From: Gordoniibacillus kamchatkensis
GTDB taxonomy: Bacteria > Bacillota > Bacilli > Paenibacillales > NBRC-103111
Length of the DNA stretch: 64,000 nucleotides
Assembly: GCF_000829455.1 (NCBI RefSeq)
Contig: NZ_JXAK01000022.1
Coordinates: 33,480-97,479 of the forward strand
Direction: 5' to 3'
A program made the position numbers and the translations under genes. The notes under the pieces were generated by a model. It saw nothing but the letters and a program-made list of their open reading frames with translations. It searched no databases and had not been told where the DNA came from. Of the stretch, positions 1-9,402 are shown piece after piece. The stretch's first letter is position 1; every line of letters begins with the position of its first letter.

Positions 1-1
1 A

Positions 2-589
2 CTGCGCTACGGCCGGCTCCGAAAGGCGCATATCCGCTACACGCGGGGAATTTACAATTACGGCTCACATATGTTCGATCTGCTGCGCTTCATCGCCGGC
101 TCGATCGATACGGTTCGGGTGCTGGAGCGGATCCCGACGAATATGGACGAACACGGCGATTTGTCATACACGTTCACGTTCGCTGCAGCTGCGGCCGAGG
201 AGGCTGGCGGCGGCGGCTTCACCGGCTATGCCGAGGCGTTCGACGATCGTGAATATACGATGTTCGAGCTGGATTTGTTTTTCGAGCACGGCAAAATCGA
301 AATACTACAGGGCGGAGACGAAATCCGCTATTTCGGAACAGAGGTGCATCCGCTCATGAACGGCATCCGGCGCCTTGTGCTGGAGCAGACGAATTACGGC
401 ATGTTGAACCGCTCGAGCACGATTCAAAACGCCGTAAGTCACCTGGCGGACGTGCTGCTCAGGGGCGCTAAGCCGATCTGTACGTTGGAGGATGGGCTTT
501 ATCCTTCGTATGTGGCAGAAGCGTTGAAGGATTCCTGCCGCAGCGGCGGGAACGCACAGAAGGTGCGGATCGGCGGCCGGCTATCGTAA
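2..589 (+). CDS. Gfo/Idh/MocA-family oxidoreductase, C-terminal part (5' end outside window)
   Basis: The reading frame is open from base 2, so the gene begins upstream of the window and about 195 C-terminal residues are visible. The segment RGIYNYGSHMFDLLRF has the RG...GSHxxDLLR pattern with which Gfo/Idh/MocA dehydrogenases enter their C-terminal alpha/beta domain. The NAD-binding Rossmann half and the catalytic EKP motif lie off the edge. Family members oxidise or reduce sugars, inositols and their derivatives with NAD(P). The stop is 36 bp before the next gene, so it probably belongs to the same operon. The substrate cannot be told from this fragment. The internal ATG at 71 lies inside the conserved domain and is not the start. 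Confidence 0.7.
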   Translation: MRYGRLRKAHIRYTRGIYNYGSHMFDLLRFIAGSIDTVRVLERIPTNMDEHGDLSYTFTFAAAAAEEAGGGGFTGYAEAFDDREYTMFELDLFFEHGKIEILQGGDEIRYFGTEVHPLMNGIRRLVLEQTNYGMLNRSSTIQNAVSHLADVLLRGAKPICTLEDGLYPSYVAEALKDSCRSGGNAQKVRIGGRLS

Positions 590-625
590 CGGTTGGAGCA
601 TGAAATAGGAAATGGAGGGTTCGAT

Positions 626-2080
626 ATGGAGCAGACCAAGCTTTGCTTTTTCGACGACTACTGGATAGATTTCAGAAAAGGTACGGTGCGCAGGTGGTTC
701 GAGCCGACGTTCGCTTCTTCGTTCCGCGATCCGGATTTCATGGCCAATTCGTACTGCTCGGCGGCGTGGTGCCCGGAAGCGGGAAAGTACCGGCTATGGT
801 ACGAGGTATCCCCGGACTTGGCCGACGACGGAGTGCGGTATCTCGCGCTTGCGGAAAGCGATGACGGCATTCATTACACAATTGCGGAAACCAATAACCG
901 GGAAGAGAAGCGCATGCGCCACATCGTGTTCGATGGCGTCAACGGTCTGCACGGCACGTCCGTCATCCGGGATTCATATGAGCAAGACCCGGCGAAGCTG
1001 TACAAATGTGTAACTATGACCCGCATGGGCGACCGCAAGCTCAAGCGGGCTTCAAACGAACCTGCCGGAAGCACGGATGCTTTCCCGGTCGTGCTGGCGT
1101 TTTCCCCGGACGGCATTCATTGGACGGAGCGCCGTGATTTGGTCGCCCATCCGTACACGAGCGACGCGTTTAACGGTCTCTTTTATAATCCGTTAAAGCA
1201 GCACTACAGCTTAATCTTGAGGGGCGGGTACGTGGATCGGCGCATCGCGATGCGCACCTCCAAAGATCTCCAAGCATGGTCGGATCCGTTTGTGATTATG
1301 CATCCGTCGCCGTCCTACAACAGCGATGCGACCGAGATGCAATTTTACAGTATGTGGGCCGGCTGGATGAACGGCACGTTCTTAGGGCTGCTGTGGCGGT
1401 TTTACACGAGTCTGACGGATATGGACTTCTCCAAAATGTGGGGCTACATGGAAACCGAGCTCGTATACAGCTATGACGGACTTTACTGGATGCAAACCTC
1501 GGGCAGGCCGGTGGCGGAACGTCCACTGCCCCCCCAATACGGCTGCGCGCAGCTGTCGTTAATGGGGATGCACGAAAACAGGACCGGCGATGAATATATT
1601 TTGTACGGAAGCGGCGCCAGATTCATACACGGCACTGCGGCAACGAACAGGCAGTTCACGGATAGGCTGAAAGGCGATTCTATGGCGACCGTCTTTTTCC
1701 GCATCCGGAAGGACGGCTTCTGCGGCATCGAGGGACTAGGCGTAGGCGCAAACGTCATCACCAAGCCGATGCAGTTCGTCCGGCCGGAGCTGAGCATGAA
1801 CATCCGCGCCAATGTCGGGTATGTCCGATTCGGCTTGATGGAAAAGGACGGAACGTTCTTCGAGGGCTTCTCCTTCGACGACTGCATTCCGTTTGAGGGT
1901 GACAGTTGCGCCGTCGTGCCAATGTGGAAGGAGCATAAGCTGGAGGAGCTGCTGGGCGAGCAGGTACGGGTTGCGGTCGAGCTGAACGGAGCCATCCTGC
2001 ACGCCATGAACGTATGCGCAAGGCCTTACATCCGCCAGCCGCAAGCCAGCTTCAGCGATCCGATGGCCGTTTCCGAATAA
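626..2080 (+). CDS. Beta-propeller glycoside hydrolase-like protein (GH32/43 type)
   Basis: The product is about 484 aa. The start is the ATG at 626, preceded by GGAGGG at 614-619; the upstream in-frame ATG at 593 has no comparable site. Repeated blade-like motifs such as AESDDGIHYT, FSPDGIHWTE and YSYDGLYW are typical of five-bladed propeller glycosidases, where S/D-DG-x-W/Y-x turns recur. There is no signal peptide, so a cytoplasmic enzyme acting on imported material is likely. I cannot confirm the acidic catalytic triad of GH32/43 by eye, so activity is inferred. It follows a Gfo/Idh gene and precedes the amidohydrolase-aminotransferase gene in the same direction. Confidence 0.55.
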   Translation: MEQTKLCFFDDYWIDFRKGTVRRWFEPTFASSFRDPDFMANSYCSAAWCPEAGKYRLWYEVSPDLADDGVRYLALAESDDGIHYTIAETNNREEKRMRHIVFDGVNGLHGTSVIRDSYEQDPAKLYKCVTMTRMGDRKLKRASNEPAGSTDAFPVVLAFSPDGIHWTERRDLVAHPYTSDAFNGLFYNPLKQHYSLILRGGYVDRRIAMRTSKDLQAWSDPFVIMHPSPSYNSDATEMQFYSMWAGWMNGTFLGLLWRFYTSLTDMDFSKMWGYMETELVYSYDGLYWMQTSGRPVAERPLPPQYGCAQLSLMGMHENRTGDEYILYGSGARFIHGTAATNRQFTDRLKGDSMATVFFRIRKDGFCGIEGLGVGANVITKPMQFVRPELSMNIRANVGYVRFGLMEKDGTFFEGFSFDDCIPFEGDSCAVVPMWKEHKLEELLGEQVRVAVELNGAILHAMNVCARPYIRQPQASFSDPMAVSE

Positions 2081-2203
2081 GCGAATAATCGGAGCCGACC
2101 CGATATATGGAACATCGCTGATTCATGCGCGCACGGGATTGATTGAGCATGGGGATGCGCTACACCTATATGCTCGACGAGCTGAACCCGGGAGGGAACC
2201 GTC

Positions 2204-4514
2204 ATGGACAAAAACTGGACATTGAACGAGCGGGGCCGCCGCGCCGCACAGGAGCTCCTGCCGCAGCTGCCGGTCAAAATATTTGATATCCATGCCCATA
2301 TTTACCGGACTCAGGATCTTAAAGCGGCAGGGGACAGCCTGTGGGCGGAAGGACCGAAGGAAGTACCGATTCGGGAATGGCGCGCCGGCTGGGAAGAGGT
2401 CGTGGGAGGGGAACGCTTGGCTGGGGGGCTGTTTTTTCCAGTCCCCATGCTTGCGGCGGATTTGCGGAGCCAGAACGATTATATCGTTAGCCAGCTGGAA
2501 AAGGAGCCGTCCAGCAGGGGGCTCATCATCGTCACCCCCGATGATAATCTGCAGCAGATAGCCGCTTACTTGGAGCACCCCCAAATTGCCGGTTTCAAAG
2601 TCTATCATATTTACAGCAACGAGAAGCCGACCTGGGGATCTTCAATTCGCGGCTTTTGCCCCGAGTGGGTATGGCAGGAGGCTGACCGACGAGGCATGGT
2701 CATCATGCTGCACATGGTAAAAGACCGGGCCATCGCGGATCCGGACAATGTGCGTGAGATTCGGGATATGTGTACGCAGTACCCGCACGCGAAACTCATA
2801 TTGGCTCATGCCGCGCGCTGTTTTCATGCCCCCAATGCGAAAGGAATCTCCGCTTTGCGAGGGCTGGAAAATGTGTATTTTGACTCTTCGGCGGTATGCG
2901 AGCCTGAAGCCCTTAAAGTGATTCTGCAGCAATTCGGGCCGCGGAAATTGATGTGGGGCAGCGATTACCCCGTTTCCCAGATCAGGGGCAAGTCCGTTAC
3001 TGTGGGCGACGGCTTCGTATGGCTGGAGCCGGGCTTCGGCAAGTGGGATCAAACCGCGCATCTGGGCCGCCCGATTCTTGCCGGCATCGAATCGTTGCGG
3101 GCGCTGCTAACTGCAGCAGCCGATGTGGGACTAAACGAACAGGACCTGGAACATATTTTTTATTGCAATGCGGCGAGGCTGCTGCGGCTGGAGCCTGAAC
3201 CCCGGAATGCGACGCAGGAGCTGTATGCGCACGCCAAGAAACGCATTCCCGGCGGCGTCCAGCTCCTGAGCAAGCGTCCCGAGAATATGGCTCCCGGAAA
3301 ATGGCCGGCCTATTTCAGGGAAGCGAGAGGCTGCGAGGTTTGGGATATGGACGGCGTTCGTTACTACGACATGTCGACGACGCGTCGGATCTTGCCTGCT
3401 TGGATATCGCGACCCCGATGTGACCCGGGCCGTCGTCCGCAGAGTGAATATGGGAAGCATGTGCTCTCTGAACCCGCCGGAGGAAGTCGAGTTGGCCGAT
3501 ATGCTGTGCGGGCTTCACCCCTGGGCCGATCAAGTCCGTTTCACTAGGGGCGGCGGAGATGCAAGCGGCGTAGCGTTGCGAATTGCCCGGGCGACAACGG
3601 ACCGCTCCGTTGTGGCGATCTGCGGGTACCATGGCTGGCAGGACTGGTATCTTGCCGCGAATCTGGGGGAGAATGACGCCCTGCGCGGCCATCTGCTTGC
3701 CGGTTTAAATCCGCTTGGCGTCCCCCGCGAGCTGCGCGGCACGGCTGTAACCTTCAAATATAACCATCGGGATGAGCTAAGCGCGATTATCGATCAATTC
3801 GGCGACAAGCTCGCAGCCGTTATTATGGAACCTTGCCGCAACAAGGAGCCTGATCCGGGCTTCCTCCAGTTCGTTCGCGAGTCGACCCGGCGCTGCGGCG
3901 CGCTGCTCATTTTTGATGAAATTACGATTGGCTGGCGCTTGGCGTACGGGGGTGCACATTTGAAGCTCGGCATTACCCCGGACATTGCTGTCTTCGCCAA
4001 AGCTTTAGGCAACGGGCACCCGATCGGTGCGGTCATCGGTACGAAAGCAGCTATGCGGGGAGCTCACGAATCGTTCATCAGCAGCACTTATTGGACGGAG
4101 AGCGTAGGACCCGCTGCCGCGGTGGCGACGTTACAAAAGCTGGGCAGTACGGATGCACCTGCACATGTGGCGCGGATCGGCAGCATGATCATGGAAAGCT
4201 GGCGACGTCACGGCGAGTCGAGCCGGCTTCCCGTACATGTTGAAGAAGGTTTTCCGTGCCTGGCCCATTTCAGCTTCAAACATCCGGAATCCGAGAAGCT
4301 GCGCACGCTGTATACCCAATTGATGCTGGAGCGCGGCTTCCTGGCGGGAACATCCATTTATCCGACCTTGGCCCATGAGAGTGATACGGTCGCTCTGTAC
4401 GATCGGGCAATTGAAGAGGTGTTCGAGGAAATCGCCATCGCTTTGGATTCCGGAAATTTGGACGGGGCCATGCGGGGAGCAGTCGCCATGAGCGGATTTC
4501 AACGTTTAATCTAA
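2204..4514 (+). CDS. Amidohydrolase fused to class III (GSA-type) aminotransferase, with a frame slip
   Basis: Start ATG 2204 has GGGAGGG about 8 bp upstream. Residues 1-335 form an amidohydrolase-2 TIM barrel: FDIHAHIY (metal HxH), MLHM, LILAHAARC and LMWGSDYP (final metal Asp). Without a stop the frame runs into the N-terminus of a glutamate-1-semialdehyde-type PLP aminotransferase (AKKRIPGGVQLLSK, GVRYYDMST). At about 3383 the frame slips by net +1 (equivalently two bases missing); the second frame then continues CLLGYRDPDV through the PLP lysine in VFAKALGNGHPIG to the stop at 4514. Restoring two G residues after base 3382 would give the expected Thr-Gly-Val-Gly. The corrected protein would be about 770 aa. 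The fusion pairs an amide- or lactone-opening domain with a transaminase, which fits catabolism of an aminated cyclic sugar or cyclitol. The slip may be a sequencing error. Confidence 0.7.
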
Positions 4515-4672
4515 TCTGATTGTTTATGGTGCGAAACTGGCCGATCTATTCGCATGGATAATCCGGGCGCTTATTATTTCGACTTATCCCGAGATTCTGA
4601 TCGGAACTTTGTTCAGAGAGAACTGAAAGGGTTACTGGACAAGGCTCGGTCTCTTTCAAGTGATTCTTGGAA

Positions 4673-4702
4673 CCTCCCCAATTCAATTGGTGGAGGCTTT
4701 TT
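4673..4702 (+). terminator. Rho-independent terminator-like hairpin
   Basis: Arms CCTCC + CCAATT (4673-4683) pair with AATTGG + GGAGG (4685-4696), with one bulged T, followed by CTTTTT. It lies 160 bp after the aminotransferase stop, so it could end that transcript. Confidence 0.5.
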
Positions 4703-4871
4703 GCCATGGAGTGCTGAATCGCAAGGTGTGGAATATGTAGGAAACGAGCTGTTAACAGATTCCAGTAAACCCTCATCCAAATCCGCATACAGAAGAACCG
4801 CACGAACTCAAAAAGGGTGCACGTGGTTCATTACATGATCCCCAACCTTAAAAAAACATTTACAAAGCATA

Positions 4872-4900
4872 TTGTCAGAAAATTATATATAATATAGAAT
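4872..4900 (+). promoter_or_regulatory. Sigma-A-type promoter for the GntR regulator and transporter operon
   Basis: TTGTCA (4872-4877) and TAGAAT (4895-4900) are separated by 17 bp in a very AT-rich stretch about 50 bp before the GntR start. Confidence 0.5.
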
Positions 4901-4951
4901 ACATAATATAAAATATACAATCGACTGATTGAATTGAAAAGGTGATAAGAA

Positions 4952-5659
4952 ATGTCCGAATCGATTAACAAACAATTCTTTATGGATAAACAAAATTTTA
5001 GCCATGATATCGTAGCGCTTATTAAACAGCAGATTTTGAACGGCGAGCTAAGTCCCGGCGACCGCATCGTGGAGACAAGGTTGGCTCGGGAACTTGGCAT
5101 CAGCCAAACGCCGGTGCGGGAAGCGATACGCCATCTGTCCGGGGAAGGAATCATCACGATCGTTCCCAACAAAGGACCTATTGTCAAAGCCCTCGAGAAA
5201 AGGGACGTATTTGAAATCTATTCCTTGCGCGCCGTAATCGAAGGTCTGGCCATGAGGATGGCGACTCAGCTGGCGTCGGATCAAGACATTGCCGAGTTGG
5301 AAGCGTTTTATGACGAGATGAGGGCGAAGCTGCACGATGATACTGTAGATTCGCTGCTTGCAGACTCCCTCCATATTCATCAGACCATCATGAGATTATC
5401 GAATCATTCCAAGCTCATGAAAACGTACGAATCCATCTCTTTTCAAATTTCGATGGTCAACCGGATACTGGGCAAAGAATCGACCAAACAAAAAGAAGTC
5501 GATCAGCATCTGGAGTTAATCGAGGCGCTCGCTGCTAGGGACCCCGATCAAGCCGAGAAAACGATGAGACGGCATATTTACCGCTCCTATCGGGAATTTA
5601 TCGATATGAAAGAAGAAGATCGTTGGGAGTACGGAGAACATTTATGGTTCGAGAAATAG
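4952..5659 (+). CDS. GntR-family transcriptional regulator (FadR/FCD subfamily)
   Basis: The product is 235 aa from ATG 4952, with AAGGTGAT upstream. Residues 10-75 form the GntR winged helix: IVALIKQQILNGELSPGDRIVETRLARELGISQTPVREAIRHL contains the P-G-x-x-L/I and S-x-T-P-V-R-E-A signatures. The rest is an all-helical FCD ligand-binding domain (LRAVIEGLAMRMA, DSLHIHQTIMRLS, HLELIEALAARDPDQAE). FCD regulators usually repress catabolic operons and are released by a small acid or sugar acid. It lies 12 bp before the ABC transporter ATPase gene, so it probably controls that transporter and the genes after it. Confidence 0.9.
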   Translation: MSESINKQFFMDKQNFSHDIVALIKQQILNGELSPGDRIVETRLARELGISQTPVREAIRHLSGEGIITIVPNKGPIVKALEKRDVFEIYSLRAVIEGLAMRMATQLASDQDIAELEAFYDEMRAKLHDDTVDSLLADSLHIHQTIMRLSNHSKLMKTYESISFQISMVNRILGKESTKQKEVDQHLELIEALAARDPDQAEKTMRRHIYRSYREFIDMKEEDRWEYGEHLWFEK

Positions 5660-5671
5660 GAGGGACGTAAA

Positions 5672-7174
5672 TTGGCCGATTCCGTTCTTGAAATGCGCCA
5701 CATCTCCAAGGCGTTTCACGGGGTTCATGCGCTGAAAGGCGTTCATTTTGAAGTGAGGCGGGGTGAAGTTCATGCATTGATGGGGGAGAACGGGGCGGGA
5801 AAATCGACCCTGATGAGAATATTGACGGGTCTCGTTCAACCGGATGAAGGGGACATCGTTTTTTACGGCCGGCCGCTTCCAATCGATTCGCCGCAAACCG
5901 CATTACGGCACGGTATCGCCATGATCCATCAAGAGCTTAATCCCATTCCGGAAATGACGATCGCTGAAAATATTTTTCTGGGCAGGGAGCCCGAATACGG
6001 AAAAACGGGATTCGTCAATAAACCGCTGCTCTTCCGCCAAACGGCGGAATTGCTCGATGAATTCCGGTTGAAGCTGGACCCTCGAACCAAAGTGAAGCAA
6101 TTAAGCGTCGCCCAGAAGCAGATGCTGGAAATTGTAAAAGCGGTTTCTTATAACGCCAGGCTGCTGATCATGGATGAGCCAACGTCGGCCTTGTCCGAGG
6201 AAGAAGTACAGACGCTGTTCCATACGATTGAGAAGTTGAAGCAAAGAGGCGTCCCGATTGTTTACATCTCGCACCGGCTGGAGGAAATTTTCAAGATTGC
6301 GGATCGCGTGACGGTCCTAAGGGACGGCGAATACATAAGCACGACACGTATTGAAGCTTTGTCCAAAGACGAATTGATTACGATGATGGTGGGAAGACCT
6401 TTAAGCAATATATTTCCCAAAGAGGCGGCAAAAATCGGCAAGCCGATTCTGGAAGTGGAAAACTTGTCGCGGAGCAACGTATTCAGCGACATTCAATTCA
6501 ACGTCCGCAGCGGGGAAATTTTGGGGATCGCCGGTCTCATGGGTGCCGGCAGAAGCGAAGTGATGAGAGCGATATTTGGGATCGACCGGTTTGATGCGGG
6601 AGAAATTCGAGTAGACGGTATCCCTGCTCACATTCGCAAGCCTGCGGATGCGATTCGGTTAGGAATAGCATTGGTAACGGAGGACCGGAAGGAGCTTGGA
6701 TTGGTGCTCTGCCGGTCGGTCAAGGAAAATATGACGTTGGCGAGCTTGAATGCGCTTTCCAATGGACTGTTCATCAACCGGCTTAGCGAGATCGCTGCGT
6801 GCAGCAAAATGACCGGGGACATTACCGTCAAAATGAGCGGCCTTGACCAGACCGTTCAATCGTTAAGCGGCGGAAATCAACAAAAGGTCGTTCTCGCAAA
6901 ATGGCTGATGCGGAAACCGAAGGTGCTCATTCTGGACGAACCGACGCGCGGCATCGACGTAGGCGCAAAGGCGGAGATCTATAGATTGATGTCCGATTTG
7001 GCTCGGGACGGAATGGCCATCATCATGATTTCCTCCGAGCTTCCGGAAATTATGGGGATGAGCGATAGGATCCTTGTTATGGGTGAAGGACGAATTAAAG
7101 GCGAGTTTATGAGAGGGCAGGTCACGCAAGAAGAAATTTTGGAGTGTGCCATCGGAGGTGCCGGCATTGTATAA
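5672..7174 (+). CDS. Sugar ABC transporter ATP-binding protein (RbsA/MglA type)
   Basis: The product is 500 aa. The start is TTG 5672, preceded by AGGAGGG. Two tandem ABC modules are visible: the first has Walker A GENGAGKST (near residue 38), Walker B LLIMDEPTSAL and an LSVAQKQ signature; the second has the degenerate Walker A GLMGAGRSE and the strong signature LSGGNQQK followed by LILDEPTRGIDVG. This two-module layout and length are characteristic of CUT2-family importers for ribose, galactose and similar monosaccharides. It is followed by an overlapping permease gene and a binding-protein gene. The substrate is not identifiable; neighbouring enzymes suggest an unusual, perhaps aminated, sugar or cyclitol. 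Confidence 0.92.
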   Translation: MADSVLEMRHISKAFHGVHALKGVHFEVRRGEVHALMGENGAGKSTLMRILTGLVQPDEGDIVFYGRPLPIDSPQTALRHGIAMIHQELNPIPEMTIAENIFLGREPEYGKTGFVNKPLLFRQTAELLDEFRLKLDPRTKVKQLSVAQKQMLEIVKAVSYNARLLIMDEPTSALSEEEVQTLFHTIEKLKQRGVPIVYISHRLEEIFKIADRVTVLRDGEYISTTRIEALSKDELITMMVGRPLSNIFPKEAAKIGKPILEVENLSRSNVFSDIQFNVRSGEILGIAGLMGAGRSEVMRAIFGIDRFDAGEIRVDGIPAHIRKPADAIRLGIALVTEDRKELGLVLCRSVKENMTLASLNALSNGLFINRLSEIAACSKMTGDITVKMSGLDQTVQSLSGGNQQKVVLAKWLMRKPKVLILDEPTRGIDVGAKAEIYRLMSDLARDGMAIIMISSELPEIMGMSDRILVMGEGRIKGEFMRGQVTQEEILECAIGGAGIV

Positions 7175-8153
7175 ACCATCGGTAGTTTCTGTTGTAAAAC
7201 AAAGCGTGCATTCCATGAAAAGCAAACGCTCATCCTCGATTGTTCGAAAATACGGATTAGTTCTCGTTCTTCTTGCGGCTATTGTTTTTCTAAGTCTATT
7301 CTCTGATGCTTTCCTAACCTTGGATAATATCATGAATGTGCTTAGGCAAGTCTCCATTAACGGAATTCTGGCCGTTGGAATGACGCTCGTCATTCTTACC
7401 GCAGGAATCGACTTGTCGATCGGTTCCGTTATGGCGGTTGCGGCTGTCATCGCGGCAAGTATCGTTCACGTGAATCCGGGGTTAACCATCGTTGCAGTCA
7501 TCGCCGGAATGATTGCCGGGGGACTGCTGTCCAGCGTTAGCGGCACGATGACGGCAAAGCTGAGCGTTGCCCCCTTCATTGCCACGCTCGCCATCATGAC
7601 GGTCGCACGCGGCATCGCTTTAATTTACACGAACGGGAGGCCGATCGTTATCGAAGCGCCGTCGTTTTTGTTTTTAGGTCAAGGATCGATAGGGCCGGTA
7701 CCTTTCCCCGTAATCGTATTTGCCGTTATTTGTGCCCTAGTGGCGATTCTTCTTAATAAGACCAAATTCGGCAGATATGTATACGCCATAGGCGGCAATG
7801 AAAATGCAACCAAGATATCCGGAATTAACGTGGCCAAAGTGAAGATTCTCGTCTATATAGTAAACGGCTTCTTGGCAGGCCTGGCAGGGGTGCTTCTGGC
7901 ATCGAGAATCAGTTCCGGGCAGCCCAACAGCGGTCTAGGGTACGAGCTTGACGCCATTGCGGCGGTCGTCATCGGAGGCACCAGCTTATTTGGCGGGGTC
8001 GGTACGATTACAGGAACTATCGTTGGGGTATTGATAATCGGCGTCATTAATAACGGATTGAATTTGTTGGACGTGTCCTCCTATTACCAACAAATTGTGA
8101 AAGGATTAATCATTGCGGGAGCGGTCATTTTGGACCAGCGATCCAAAAGGTGA
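7167..8153 (+). CDS. Sugar ABC transporter permease (RbsC type)
   Basis: The product is about 328 aa if the TTG at 7167 is used: it has GGAGGTG at 7154-7160 and overlaps the ATPase stop by 8 bp, which suggests translational coupling. A GTG at 7146 is an alternative. The protein has eight to ten hydrophobic segments and the CUT2 permease motifs NILRQVS-like (NVLRQVSINGILAVGMTLVILTAGIDLSIGS), YAIGGNENATKISGINV and ELDAIAAVVIGGTSLFGGVGT. It forms the membrane channel of the importer with the preceding ATPase and the following lipoprotein. Confidence 0.92.
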   Translation: MYKPSVVSVVKQSVHSMKSKRSSSIVRKYGLVLVLLAAIVFLSLFSDAFLTLDNIMNVLRQVSINGILAVGMTLVILTAGIDLSIGSVMAVAAVIAASIVHVNPGLTIVAVIAGMIAGGLLSSVSGTMTAKLSVAPFIATLAIMTVARGIALIYTNGRPIVIEAPSFLFLGQGSIGPVPFPVIVFAVICALVAILLNKTKFGRYVYAIGGNENATKISGINVAKVKILVYIVNGFLAGLAGVLLASRISSGQPNSGLGYELDAIAAVVIGGTSLFGGVGTITGTIVGVLIIGVINNGLNLLDVSSYYQQIVKGLIIAGAVILDQRSKR

Positions 8154-8176
8154 CGGTTACGGTGTCAGGTTATAAT

Positions 8177-8195
8177 CGGATCGTTTGCAGATCCG
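8177..8195 (+). other. Small stem-loop between permease and binding-protein genes
   Basis: CGGATC (8177-8182) pairs with GATCCG (8190-8195) around a 7-nt loop. There is no T-run. Such hairpins often stabilise the mRNA of the more abundant binding protein; that role here is inferred. Confidence 0.35.
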
Positions 8196-8232
8196 CTTAT
8201 ACATATCACTCTTGGAGGAAGGGGTTTTTCCG

Positions 8233-9288
8233 GTGAAACGTAGTAAATGCTTCAAGTCCCTACTGTTCGTCTCGCTGCTGCTTCTCGTCATGGCAAGCTT
8301 GATGGGATGTGCAAGCAAACCGGCAAGCGGAGGGGCGCAAGGCAGCGCTGCAGGCGGTTCCAACGGCAAGACGGACAATGGGGCGAGCGGTGCGGGAGAT
8401 GCGAAGAAGCAGTACAAAATCGGAGTCGCTGCGCAAGGGTTATCCCACGAATTCATCAAAGCTTTGGCCGAGTCCATGCAAAGCAAGGCGAAGGAACTTC
8501 ATGTGAATCTGCAAATCATGGACAGTGAAGACAAAATCGAAACCCAACTGAGCCAAGTCGACAGTCTTGTTTCGCAAAAAGTGGATGCACTCATATTGAA
8601 CTCGGTCGACTTCGTCGGCTCTGGCCCCGCCGTCGACAAAGCCAAGAAAGCCGGTATCCCCGTAGTTGAAGTGATCACGTTTACCAAGAACGAGAATTAC
8701 GACGTGTTTGTCGGAACGGATCCCAAGCAATCGGGGGTCATGATGGGAGACTATTTGGCTAAAGCGTTAAACGGTAAGGGCAAAGTGGCATTGCTGCAAG
8801 GCCAGATCGGCCATTCGGCGGAAATTACAAGGGGTGCGGGGCTGAAGGAATCGTTGTTCGATAAATATCCCGACGTTAAGCTTGTCACGCAGCAAACGGC
8901 GAACTGGAACCGGGACGAAGCGCTGCGAATTTCGGAAGACTGGCTGCAAAGATTTCCGGACATCAATGCCATTGCCGCGCAAAACGATGAAATGGCCATG
9001 GGAGCCTTGCAAGCCGTCAAAGCATCCGGACGAAAAGACATTATCGTGTGCGGAATCGACGGAATCCCCGACGCCTTGCAAGCCGTCAAGGACGGACGCC
9101 TTGGCTCGACCATTCTGGATAACGTAACCTCTGAAGGAAAACGAGCCGTCGAAGTCGCCGTAGGCCTGATCGAAGGCAAGAAGTTTAATAAAAAAAGAAC
9201 TGGTAGACTACGTCCCGATTACGAAGGACAATGTCGACCAGTATCTAAAAAAATAAAACAAAAAATATCATCCCAACCCATTATATGA
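8233..9288 (+). CDS. Sugar ABC transporter substrate-binding lipoprotein, C-terminal frame slip
   Basis: Start GTG 8233 follows GGAGGAAGG at 8215-8223. The N-terminus is a lipoprotein signal (LLLLVMASLMGC), then a Gly/Ser-rich linker and a periplasmic-binding-protein-4 fold: YKIGVAAQGLSHEFIKA, DALILNSVDFVG, AIAAQNDEMAMGALQAVK, VCGIDGIPDALQAVKDG. At a run of seven A (9190-9196) the frame shifts. Removing one A gives the family-like ending KELVDYVPITKDNVDQYLKK with a stop at 9256, whereas the present frame gives an arginine/lysine-rich tail to 9288. The corrected length of about 340 aa fits the CUT2 binding-protein family. It works with the two genes upstream. A homopolymer sequencing error is likely. 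Confidence 0.88.
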   Translation: MKRSKCFKSLLFVSLLLLVMASLMGCASKPASGGAQGSAAGGSNGKTDNGASGAGDAKKQYKIGVAAQGLSHEFIKALAESMQSKAKELHVNLQIMDSEDKIETQLSQVDSLVSQKVDALILNSVDFVGSGPAVDKAKKAGIPVVEVITFTKNENYDVFVGTDPKQSGVMMGDYLAKALNGKGKVALLQGQIGHSAEITRGAGLKESLFDKYPDVKLVTQQTANWNRDEALRISEDWLQRFPDINAIAAQNDEMAMGALQAVKASGRKDIIVCGIDGIPDALQAVKDGRLGSTILDNVTSEGKRAVEVAVGLIEGKKFNKKRTGRLRPDYEGQCRPVSKKIKQKISSQPII

Positions 9289-9308
9289 TTTTCGCCATTT
9301 TTTTACAA

Positions 9309-9359
9309 CAGGCATGCTTTCCGCGGTTGCTCCTCCAAACGGAACGGGAAGTATGCCTG
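9309..9359 (+). other. Long imperfect stem-loop upstream of the GH20-like gene
   Basis: A 15-nt arm (9309-9323) pairs with 9345-9359 through 13 Watson-Crick and two G-U pairs around a 21-nt loop. It is not followed by a T-run. It lies in the 146-bp gap after the binding-protein gene and could be a processing or attenuation site; this is inference. Confidence 0.4.
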
Positions 9360-9402
9360 GCATCATTCCCGAGATCGGGATGTCTGTGTGAGGAGGGCGA
9401 TC

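Larger units (their letters stand above)
4515..4951 (+). other. 437-bp intergenic region with a terminator-like hairpin and the GntR promoter
   Basis: This gap separates the aminotransferase gene from the GntR gene. A short open frame at 4554-4838 has no recognisable domain and no ribosome binding site. A hairpin with a T-run sits at 4673-4702 and a promoter-like AT-rich block at 4860-4920. I see nothing else that I can support. Confidence 0.5.

Noticed and set aside
4554..4838. A 94-codon frame between the aminotransferase and GntR genes
   Set aside because: No recognisable domain or Shine-Dalgarno site, and it contains the terminator-like hairpin.
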